In this document: in pieces, positions 29,184-37,006 of the stretch
Position numbering within the stretch: position 1 is the stretch's first letter
Layout of the letters: the number at the start of each line of letters is the position of its first letter
DNA from: Syntrophomonadaceae bacterium
Lineage (GTDB): Bacteria; Bacillota; Syntrophomonadia; Syntrophomonadales; Syntrophomonadaceae
Length of the DNA stretch: 38,529 nucleotides
Reading direction: 5' to 3'
NCBI GenBank assembly: GCA_031270725.1
Contig: JAISWS010000165.1
Location: forward strand, 1 to 38,529
Notes under the pieces: model-generated
What the model saw: the letters and a program-made list of their open reading frames with translations, nothing else
Database searches by the model: none
Told to the model about the DNA's origin: nothing
Program-made: the position numbers and the translations under genes

Positions 29184-29655
29184 GATAATTTACAGTGAAA
29201 TGGAAAGGAAAGTAATCGAGCTGTTGCAGGGGGACATTCCGCTGACGCCGCGGCCTTATAAGCGCCTGGCCCGGGAGCTTGGAGTCACGGAAGAAGAAGT
29301 GGTGGCTTGTATAAAGAAATTGTGTGACGAACGGATTATCAAAAGGCTGGCCGGCATATTGCGGCATAGAAAAGCGGGTTATAATTTCAACGCCATGGTG
29401 GTTTGGCAAGTCAGCGCCGGGCAAGCGGATGATAAAGGCGGCATACTGGCTTCATTTCCGGAGGTCAGCCATTGTTACCGGCGGCAAACCCCGAAGGATT
29501 TCCCTTATCAGCTGTTTACCATGGTTCATGCCAAAAATAAGGAGCATTTTAGCGGTATTTTAAAAAATATGCGAAGCCGGAGTGGATTGCAAAATTATTT
29601 GGTGCTGGAAAGTATTGAAGAATTAAAAAAAAGTAGTATGATATATTTTGCGTGA
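29170..29655 (+). CDS. ahbB: Siroheme decarboxylase subunit, Lrp/AsnC-like (AhbB-type)
   Basis: VSHCYRRQTPKDFPYQLFTMVHAKN; GILRHRKAGYNFNAMVVWQV; overlaps ahbA by 14 nt. Confidence 0.88.
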   Translation: MIYSEIIYSEMERKVIELLQGDIPLTPRPYKRLARELGVTEEEVVACIKKLCDERIIKRLAGILRHRKAGYNFNAMVVWQVSAGQADDKGGILASFPEVSHCYRRQTPKDFPYQLFTMVHAKNKEHFSGILKNMRSRSGLQNYLVLESIEELKKSSMIYFA

Positions 29656-30982
29656 ATCAGCGCGGGCATCGGCAAGAGAGGTAATTGTTACGGGAACTGA
29701 AAATTCAGCCAGACTTTTTAAAGAAGCTCAGAAATATATTCCCGGAGGCGTGAACAGCCCGGTAAGGGCCTTTAAAGCGGTCGGAACGGAGCCGCTTTTT
29801 ATAAAAAAGGCTTACGGATGCAGAGTCGTGGACGAAGACGATAATGAATACATTGACTTTGTAGGCTCCTGGGGGCCTCTGATATTGGGACACGCGCATC
29901 CGCGCATAGTGGAGGCGGTTGAGCTGGCGGCACGGAAAGGGACGAGTTTCGGGGCCCCCTGCGCGGCGGAAATCGAACTGGCGCGGATGATTACGGAAGC
30001 TTTTCCGGCTATAGATACTGTCAGAATGGTAAATTCCGGCACGGAAGCGGCGTTGAGCGCGGTCAGGCTGGCCCGGGCCTACACGGGACGGGATAAGATA
30101 GTAAAATTCGAAGGCTGTTATCATGGGCACGGCGACAGCTTTTTGATTAAAGCCGGCTCCGGGCTGATGACCGCGGGCGTCGCGGACAGTCCGGGCGTGC
30201 CGGAGGATTTGGCGCGGCATACGCTGACCGTCCCGTATAATGACAAGAGCGCGGCGGAGAAAATATTCGCCGTTTACGGAAAAGAAATAGCGGCGGTTAT
30301 TGTAGAGCCGGTACCTGGCAATATGGGCTTAGTGCTGCCGGAGGAAGGTTTTCTGCCGATGCTGCGCGATATAACCGGGGCTTACGGGAGCTTATTGATA
30401 TTCGACGAAGTTATTACCGGATTCCGGCTGAATTACGGAGGCTATCAGAATATAGCGGGCGTTAAGCCTGATTTAACCGTTTTGGGTAAAATAATCGGGG
30501 GCGGCCTGCCGGTGGGCGCTTACGGAGGGCGGCGGGAGATAATGGATATGGTAGCTCCGGCCGGAGATGTATATCAGGCGGGGACTTTATCGGGAAACCC
30601 TTTGGCCATGGCGGCGGGAACAGCCGGGCTGAAGCTGCTCCGGGCCGACGGATTTTATGAAAAAATAGCTGAACAAACGCGGTTATATGTCCGGGAATTA
30701 AAAAATCTTTTTGAGGCGCGTAAAATAGCGGTGGTCATAAATTTTACAGGGTCAATGTTTACCGTCTTTTTTTCCGATAAAAAATATATAAACAATTACC
30801 AAAGCGCCGTTTCATGCGATACGGCAAAATTTGCCAATTATTTTAGGCTTTTATTAAACAAAGGGGTTTATATCCCTCCTTCCCAGTTTGAACTGAGTTT
30901 CATTTCGTCAGCTCATGAGGACGGAGATATAGAGGAAGCTTTAAAACGGACGGATCAGGCGTTGAATTTATTTAATAATTGA
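29648..30982 (+). CDS. hemL: Glutamate-1-semialdehyde 2,1-aminomutase
   Basis: ARLFKEAQKYIPGGVNSPVRAFKAVG, MVNSGTEAALSAVRLARAYTGRDKIVKFEGCYHGH, LGKIIGGGLPVGAYGGRREIM. Confidence 0.97.
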   Translation: MRESARASAREVIVTGTENSARLFKEAQKYIPGGVNSPVRAFKAVGTEPLFIKKAYGCRVVDEDDNEYIDFVGSWGPLILGHAHPRIVEAVELAARKGTSFGAPCAAEIELARMITEAFPAIDTVRMVNSGTEAALSAVRLARAYTGRDKIVKFEGCYHGHGDSFLIKAGSGLMTAGVADSPGVPEDLARHTLTVPYNDKSAAEKIFAVYGKEIAAVIVEPVPGNMGLVLPEEGFLPMLRDITGAYGSLLIFDEVITGFRLNYGGYQNIAGVKPDLTVLGKIIGGGLPVGAYGGRREIMDMVAPAGDVYQAGTLSGNPLAMAAGTAGLKLLRADGFYEKIAEQTRLYVRELKNLFEARKIAVVINFTGSMFTVFFSDKKYINNYQSAVSCDTAKFANYFRLLLNKGVYIPPSQFELSFISSAHEDGDIEEALKRTDQALNLFNN

Positions 30983-30993
30983 GGGGACGGTTT

Positions 30994-31776
30994 ATGGATA
31001 ATAATAAGGCGTGGGAAGAATTTATAATTAATTTGGCTAAAATAAGCAACATTGATTTGAAAAATTATAAAAGACCGCAGATGGAACGCCGCATCAGCAG
31101 CTTTATGCGTCAGCAGGGAGTGGAAAATTACAAAGAATTTCTGAGTTTACTGACCGCCAATAAGGATGTTTATCAGAAATTTATTGAGCATTTGACCATT
31201 AACGTATCCGAGTTTTTCAGAAACGCCGGCCACTGGAAAGTTTTGGCGGAGGAAATATTCCCGGAACTGGCAAAAAGGCGGGGCGGGCCTTTGAAAATCT
31301 GGAGCGCCGGCTGTTCTACGGGCGAGGAGCCGTACTCTCTGGCCATGGTGGCCAAAGAAAAAAACGTAAAGATTGAAAATAAAATCCTGGCTACTGATTT
31401 GGACAGGGAAGTGCTGGCCAAAGCCGTTAAAGGGACTTATTCCGAAAAAGAAATTGAGGGCGTGCCTCCGCCCCTTAAAAAAAAGTATTTTAAACAGGAC
31501 GGAAATTTTTATACAATAAATGATGAAATAAAAAATATGATAAAATTTACAAGGCAAAATTTATTGCGGGATTCGTTTGATAAAAATTTTGATCTTATTT
31601 TGTGCCGGAATGTGGTAATATATTTTACGGAAGAAACTAAAAAAACGCTGTATAAAAAATTTGTAGAAGCCTTGCGGCCTAACGGCATTATTTTTGTCGG
31701 CAGCACGGAACAGATTTTCAATTCCAGGGAAATAGGGCTACATACCCAAAAAATCTTTTTTTATACAAAACAGTAA
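30994..31776 (+). CDS. cheR: CheR-type chemotaxis protein methyltransferase
   Basis: LTINVSEFFRNAGHWKVL, IWSAGCSTGEEPYSLAM, LILCRNVVIYFTEETKKTLYKKF, GIIFVGSTEQIF; ATG preceded by GAGGGGACGG. Confidence 0.94.
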   Translation: MDNNKAWEEFIINLAKISNIDLKNYKRPQMERRISSFMRQQGVENYKEFLSLLTANKDVYQKFIEHLTINVSEFFRNAGHWKVLAEEIFPELAKRRGGPLKIWSAGCSTGEEPYSLAMVAKEKNVKIENKILATDLDREVLAKAVKGTYSEKEIEGVPPPLKKKYFKQDGNFYTINDEIKNMIKFTRQNLLRDSFDKNFDLILCRNVVIYFTEETKKTLYKKFVEALRPNGIIFVGSTEQIFNSREIGLHTQKIFFYTKQ

Positions 31777-31880
31777 AACAAAAACAATAAGCGGGCGATT
31801 TTTATAAAAACTAACATTATGAAGCTTTTAAAAAGCAGGATATATTTTTTTCGTATCGAAACCCTATTTTAGATAAAACT

Positions 31881-31896
31881 CTGAATATATATTCAG
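31881..31896. promoter_or_regulatory. Perfect 16-bp palindrome upstream of etfBA, operator-like
   Basis: CTGAATATATATTCAG. Confidence 0.5.
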
Positions 31897-32027
31897 TCAG
31901 TTTGAAGCTTAAGTTGCCCCACACGGGCAATGGCGTAAAATTATGTTTTTACGGAGGTGGTTTTGAGGGAACGCGGCTGTTGAATGAAGGAACCTTTTAT
32001 TATTTAGATGAGTAAGGAGGAATGGTC

Positions 32028-32780
32028 TTGAAGGTTATAGTGTGTGTTAAACAAACATTTGACACTGAGGCTAAGATTGAGTTAAAAGATGGTAAAATCG
32101 CGGATGCTGGTATTAATTTAATCATTAATCCGTATGATGAAGTCGCGGTTGAAGGAGCCATCCAGTTGAAGGAAAAAGGCGTAGCAAAAGAGGTAGTAGT
32201 AGTTGCCGCAGGACCTGACAAGGCGATGGACGCTATCCGTACCGCTTTAGCGATGGGAGCGGATCGCGGCATATTGGTACAGCAGGACGTTGCCGCCGAT
32301 GAATACGCGAGAGCGGTAGCGCTCTCGGAAGCGATCAAGGCGGAAGGCCCTGATTTAATTTTAGCGGGCCATGTAGCGGCGGACGACGGTTCATCTCAAG
32401 TGCCCACCCGCATAGCGGAAATTCTTGGTTACCCGCATATTAACGTTATTACCAGCCTTGATATAGCCGACGGCAAAGTAACCGCCAGCAGTGAAGCTGA
32501 CGGAGGCACCCAGGTGACTGAAGTCGCGATCCCAGCGGTTATTTCCAGCCAGGTCAGCTGGAATGAGCCCCGTTATCCTTCTATGAAGGGCATTATGCAA
32601 GCGAAGAAAAAACCTGTCGCGACGGTAGCGGCCGCAGCGGCTGAAAATAAAACCAAAATTCTTGAATTTAGCCTGCCGCCGTCAAAACAGGCGGGCATTA
32701 AGATTGAAGAAGAGCCGGACGTGGCAGCGGCCCAATTAGCTGATTGGATTAAGAATACCGCGAAAGTTGAACCTAAATAA
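32028..32780 (+). CDS. etfB: Electron transfer flavoprotein beta subunit
   Basis: KVIVCVKQTFDTEAKIELKDG, INPYDEVAVEGAIQLKE, DDGSSQVPTRIAEILGYPHI; TTG start with AAGGAGG at good spacing (ATG at 32022 is too close to the SD). Confidence 0.95.
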   Translation: MKVIVCVKQTFDTEAKIELKDGKIADAGINLIINPYDEVAVEGAIQLKEKGVAKEVVVVAAGPDKAMDAIRTALAMGADRGILVQQDVAADEYARAVALSEAIKAEGPDLILAGHVAADDGSSQVPTRIAEILGYPHINVITSLDIADGKVTASSEADGGTQVTEVAIPAVISSQVSWNEPRYPSMKGIMQAKKKPVATVAAAAAENKTKILEFSLPPSKQAGIKIEEEPDVAAAQLADWIKNTAKVEPK

Positions 32781-32823
32781 AAGAATTGACTGGAATTTTA
32801 ACAAATAGTTAGGAGGGTAATAG

Positions 32824-33777
32824 ATGGCAGGAACTTGGGTATTTGTAGAACAAAGAGACGGAAATGTACGTAAAGTTACCTATGAGATGCTGTCCACAGC
32901 CAAAAAATTTGGCGATGAGCTTACAGCCGTAGTTTTCGGAAAGGGCGTTGAGGCTTTAGCGCCGGAATTTGCCAAATACGGCGCCGATAAAGTTTTAGTG
33001 GTGGAAGACGATTTACTGGCTAATTATACCACCGGCGCTTTTGTCGCCCAGATAACGGCTTTAATAAATGAATATAAACCGAACGCGATATTATTCGCCC
33101 ATTCTTTTAACGGCAGAGATTTCGCTTCCCGGCTGGCGCAGAAATTACAGCTGGGGCTGGCGACCGACGCTATTGCCGCTGAAGTTACAGCCGGCAAGGG
33201 AGTATTTACCAGATCTATTTATGCCGGAAAAGCCCTGGCGAAGGTGGAAGTTACTACTTCACCGATTTTAGCGACCATTCGTCCCGGTGTCGGCGAACTG
33301 ATTGAAAGCGCGGGCGCGGGCGCGGTAGCCAAAGGGGCCGTAGCTGTTTCCGCCGGTGACGTTTATCAAACGGTTAAGAGTTTCGAGCCTACGGTTTCAG
33401 CCAGACCGGAACTCACAGAAGCTGAAGTGGTCGTATCCGGAGGGCGCGGCTGTAAAGGGCCGGAAGGAATTAAAGTGGTTGAAACCCTGGCGGATCTTTT
33501 AGGGGCGGCTATGGGCGGATCCCGCGCTTCCATAGATTCAGGCTGGTTAGGACATGAGCTGCAGGTGGGGCAGACCGGGAAAGTCGTAAATCCTAATCTT
33601 TATATTGCCTGCGGTATTTCGGGCGCCATCCAGCATTTAGCCGGAATGTCTTCCTCGAAATTTATCGCCGCTGTTAATACTGATACGGAAGCTCCTATTT
33701 TCAGTGTTTCTGATTTTGGAGTAGTCGGAGATCTTTTCAAAGTAGTTCCGTTGCTGGTGACCGAGTTGAAAAAATAA
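32824..33777 (+). CDS. etfA: Electron transfer flavoprotein alpha subunit
   Basis: C-terminal FAD-binding (GGRGCKGPEGIKVVETLADLLGAAMGGSRASIDSGW, GISGAIQHLAGMSSSKFIAAVNTDTEAPIFSVSDFGVVGDLFKVVPLL). Confidence 0.97.
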   Translation: MAGTWVFVEQRDGNVRKVTYEMLSTAKKFGDELTAVVFGKGVEALAPEFAKYGADKVLVVEDDLLANYTTGAFVAQITALINEYKPNAILFAHSFNGRDFASRLAQKLQLGLATDAIAAEVTAGKGVFTRSIYAGKALAKVEVTTSPILATIRPGVGELIESAGAGAVAKGAVAVSAGDVYQTVKSFEPTVSARPELTEAEVVVSGGRGCKGPEGIKVVETLADLLGAAMGGSRASIDSGWLGHELQVGQTGKVVNPNLYIACGISGAIQHLAGMSSSKFIAAVNTDTEAPIFSVSDFGVVGDLFKVVPLLVTELKK

Positions 33778-33823
33778 AACCCTGACCGTTACGGAATGTT
33801 GCAGCCAGTTTATTAATCGCTAT

Positions 33824-33875
33824 TGCTCGGATAGATGATTTTTATCATCTACCTGAGCAGTGGCTTTGTTTTTTT
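33824..33875 (+). terminator. Intra-operon terminator/attenuator-like hairpin between etfA and the FeS oxidoreductase
   Basis: TGCTCGGATAGATGAT-TTTT-ATCATCTACCTGAGCA (16-bp stem, one wobble, one mismatch), then T-run 33869-33875. Confidence 0.7.
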
Positions 33876-33892
33876 GAGGAGTTGGTTCAATA

Positions 33893-36055
33893 ATGGCATT
33901 TGGATTTGAGCCGTTTGAAGGCGCTTACGAAGTAGCCGAGCGCGTTGTGGGCGCTAATGTTCCTTACGAATGGTTGATTTACTTCATTATGTTTATTCCC
34001 ATAGTTGTTTTTCTTTACGGCGCCTGGAAAAGGATCGAAATCTGGACGCTGGGCGAAGGAAAAATCAATAGATTTGACAAAATATGGGTTCGCGTAATGT
34101 CCTGGTTTACTTTTTCCTTTGCTCAGGCGCGGGTTATCAGAAAACCGCTTGCCGGCTGGATGCACGCTTTAATGTTCTGGGGTTTTTTGGTTCTGGCCGC
34201 CGCCGCCGGAGTGGACGCGGCGCATTATTGGACCGGATGGCCTCCCATTATAGGGAACGCGTACGTCGTTTTCTCCTGTATAGTGGATATAATGGGCTTG
34301 CTGGCTTTAGTGGGCATTATGGTCTTATTTTATATAAGGTACATTATGAAGCCGGAACGCCTGAACGATACCAAAGCGGAGGACGGCTGGATGATCCTGC
34401 TGATTTTTGTCATTCTGGTAACCGGATTCTTTCTGGAAGGGTTAAGGATCCACGTTCAGATTTTACTGGCGCCGACGGGAGACACTTCACATTTGGCGGT
34501 AGCGGCTGATTATGAGCGGTTCGCGTCGCCGGTCGGATGGATTTTCGCGAAATTATTTTCCTGGATGAGTATGGGGGCGGCCGAGTGGTCGCACCGGATT
34601 TTATGGTGGTTTCACATGGCGGTCGCGTTCCTGTTCATAGCGCTGGTCCCCTTTACCAAGCTGTGGCATATAGTCGCCGGAATGTGCAATTACGCTTTCC
34701 GGGATTTGGGGCCTTCCGCGCTGAGGATGGTGGACAATATCGAAGAAGCGGAAACTTTCGGTGTGGAACGTATTGAAGAATTTTCCTGGAAAGATATCTT
34801 GGATTTGGACGCCTGCACCAGATGCGGCCGGTGCCAGGAGAATTGCCCCGCGTACAATACCGGCAAAAAACTCAACCCCAAGATTACTATAATACAAAAT
34901 ATGAAAGCGCATATGTACGCTAAAGCCCCTTATTTGCTGGAAGCCAGAAAAGCGGCCCTTTCGGCGCGGGAGACCGGAGAAGCGCCGGTGGCGGTGGCGG
35001 AAGGAATCGCGGTGGCGGCGGATACCAGCCTGATTTATGACGTGGTTACCGCTGAGGCGGTGTGGGATTGCACCAATTGCCGGGCTTGCATGGAACATTG
35101 CCCGGTGTTTATAGAGCATATTCCCAAAATAACGGAAATGCGCCGCAATCTGGTCATGTGGCAGGGCGATATGCCTTCGGAGGCCCAGGCGGCTTTTACC
35201 AACATGGAGCGCAATTATAACCCGTGGGGGGTAGGATGGGCGCTCAGGTCAGACTGGCTGGAAGAAAGAGGTATCCGGGATATAGTGAATCTGCTGCCGG
35301 AAGACGGGGGGGATTTTGAATACCTGTTTTACGCCGGCTGCGCGGTGTCTTTCGACGACCGCTATAAACGGGTCGGCGAAGCGCTGATCCGGCTTTTGCG
35401 CAAAGCGGGCGTAAGCGTCGGCTATTTAGGGACGGAGGAATACTGCTGCGGGGATAGCGCCCGCCGTTTGGGAAATGAATATTTATTCCAGACTTTAGCG
35501 GGACAAAACATAGAGTCGTTTAACAATTACGGGGTCAAAAAAATCATCGTGGTGTGTCCGCACGGATATAACACGCTTAAAAACGAATACCCCCAGCTGG
35601 GCGGGCAGTATGAGGTATATCATTATACGGAAATATTGGCGGAATTAATAGAAAAAGGGAAATTACAGGTTACGACGCCGATAAACAGCAGGATAACTTA
35701 TCATGATTCCTGTTTTTTGGGCCGTCATAACGGTATTTATCAGCAGCCGCGCTCGGTTTTGAAAACCTGCGGAGTTTCTTTGGTGGAGGTCGAAAAAAGC
35801 AAAGAATTCGGTTTTTGCTGCGGAGCCGGCGGCGGAAGAATGTGGCTGGAAGAAGAAGCGGCGGAAGGCCATAAACGTATCAATGATACCAGGACCGCCC
35901 AGCTGCTGGCGCCGGAACCGAAAATGATAGTAACCAACTGCCCCTTTTGCCTGACCATGATTTCGGACGGGGTCAAGGGAACGGATCAGGGGGAGACGGT
36001 AAAGGTGTTCGACGTGGCTGAAGTGTTATGGAAAGCTGTGGAACAGACAATTTAA
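33893..36055 (+). CDS. Membrane FeS oxidoreductase (DUF224/CCG type, NarI-like N-terminus); probable EtfAB:(mena)quinone oxidoreductase
   Basis: Hydrophobic N-terminal half, ferredoxin motifs CTRCGRCQENCP and CTNCRACMEHCP, two CCG motifs (EEYCCGDSARRLGNE; FGFCCGAGGGRMW); directly downstream of etfBA. Confidence 0.9.
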   Translation: MAFGFEPFEGAYEVAERVVGANVPYEWLIYFIMFIPIVVFLYGAWKRIEIWTLGEGKINRFDKIWVRVMSWFTFSFAQARVIRKPLAGWMHALMFWGFLVLAAAAGVDAAHYWTGWPPIIGNAYVVFSCIVDIMGLLALVGIMVLFYIRYIMKPERLNDTKAEDGWMILLIFVILVTGFFLEGLRIHVQILLAPTGDTSHLAVAADYERFASPVGWIFAKLFSWMSMGAAEWSHRILWWFHMAVAFLFIALVPFTKLWHIVAGMCNYAFRDLGPSALRMVDNIEEAETFGVERIEEFSWKDILDLDACTRCGRCQENCPAYNTGKKLNPKITIIQNMKAHMYAKAPYLLEARKAALSARETGEAPVAVAEGIAVAADTSLIYDVVTAEAVWDCTNCRACMEHCPVFIEHIPKITEMRRNLVMWQGDMPSEAQAAFTNMERNYNPWGVGWALRSDWLEERGIRDIVNLLPEDGGDFEYLFYAGCAVSFDDRYKRVGEALIRLLRKAGVSVGYLGTEEYCCGDSARRLGNEYLFQTLAGQNIESFNNYGVKKIIVVCPHGYNTLKNEYPQLGGQYEVYHYTEILAELIEKGKLQVTTPINSRITYHDSCFLGRHNGIYQQPRSVLKTCGVSLVEVEKSKEFGFCCGAGGGRMWLEEEAAEGHKRINDTRTAQLLAPEPKMIVTNCPFCLTMISDGVKGTDQGETVKVFDVAEVLWKAVEQTI

Positions 36056-36084
36056 AAAAATGGGCCGGGCTAAATATTATCGGG

Positions 36085-36117
36085 GCGGATGTTGTTAATG
36101 CAGGATCCGCTTTTTTT
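36085..36117 (+). terminator. Probable intrinsic terminator after the FeS oxidoreductase
   Basis: GCGGAT...ATCCGC followed by TTTTTTT. Confidence 0.6.
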
Positions 36118-36448
36118 CGCCAATATCCTGACCGCATAAGCCGGGCATATGGTGAATAATTTAAAAATTCAGACCCATATAAGGGCGGGCAATCCTAAAC
36201 ATGTGCTTAGAAAATTGGCGCCGGATGGCGTAAAACAAGCAGTCCGCCACCCGAAGCCGGCCTTTTTTTACACCGAAAAGAAAAAAATCCTAATTAAATG
36301 TTAACCCAAAGTCCTATATCGAAAGCTGGATTTAAAGGAATTGAAGGTAATAAGAGAAAATTCGGGACAGCGATAAACTCCGGAATACAGGGAAGTAAAT
36401 GTATTTTAAAAAAAATTGTAAAAAAATCAAAAGTCCTAAAAAAAAGTG

Positions 36449-36500
36449 TTGCTTTTTGTCTGATTTTCGATATATTATTATAGTACCAATAATAATATAT
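36449..36500 (+). promoter_or_regulatory. Candidate promoter overlapped by a 12-bp-arm AT-rich inverted repeat
   Basis: TTGCTT (36449-36454) with TATATT/TATTAT about 16-18 nt downstream; ATATATTATTAT (36470-36481) - 7 nt - ATAATAATATAT (36489-36500). Confidence 0.45.
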
Positions 36501-36715
36501 TACGTTACAGGGTAAACGGAAAGACGCGATAGGTTTAATGTGTACGTGGAAAGGGGGAGTTGTTATAGCGGAAGAACGAAATGGCCGCGCGGGAGACTAT
36601 CTTTCACCCTACGGGACTACCTTTGGGATGGCGGCAAGGAGGGCGGTGGGCGACCTTACAGGTTACAGGCGAAACAGGCCGGAAAATGCTAAGAATGGCT
36701 GGAAGTGGTGAGAAA

Positions 36716-36847
36716 ATGGAATTAATAAGAAAAATTAAAATATTACAGAACAAATTGTTGGCGACAATGCGCGCTGGCTTTTGGCATCCGGCGGTTTCAG
36801 TCGCCCAATCCCGGGAAAATGGTCCTACCGGGGGGGGGGGGGTATAA
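36716..36847 (+). pseudogene. Leader copy 1: signal-peptide-like start interrupted after a 13-G tract
   Basis: MELIRKIKILQNKLLATMRAGFWHPAVSVAQSRENGPTGGGGV*; homologous to leader copy 2 (MELI..LQNKL..A.F..AV), same 114-nt ATG-to-G-tract distance. Confidence 0.5.
36830..36842 (+). repeat. Poly-G homopolymer, 13 G
   Basis: Direct count: G at 36830, 36831-36840, 36841-36842. Confidence 0.9.
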
Positions 36848-37006
36848 CCCTGACCTTCCGGATCATTTTCCGTTAATGGCTGGCTGCGCACGGCGGCAAG
36901 CACCCCCCAGACTGAATGACCTGACGATAAATTCCGCGAAACAAAGCCGGATTCCGGCTAAAGAGAAAGAATGGCGGACAGACTTTAACAGGAAAGTGGT
37001 GAAAAA

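Noticed and set aside
34601-35119. 172-aa minus-strand ORF inside the FeS oxidoreductase gene
   Set aside because: Antisense to a strongly supported coding region; consequence of GC-rich codon usage.
36298-36483. 61-aa Lys-rich ORF before the poly-G locus
   Set aside because: A-rich intergenic sequence with promoter-like and palindromic signals; no SD or homology cue.
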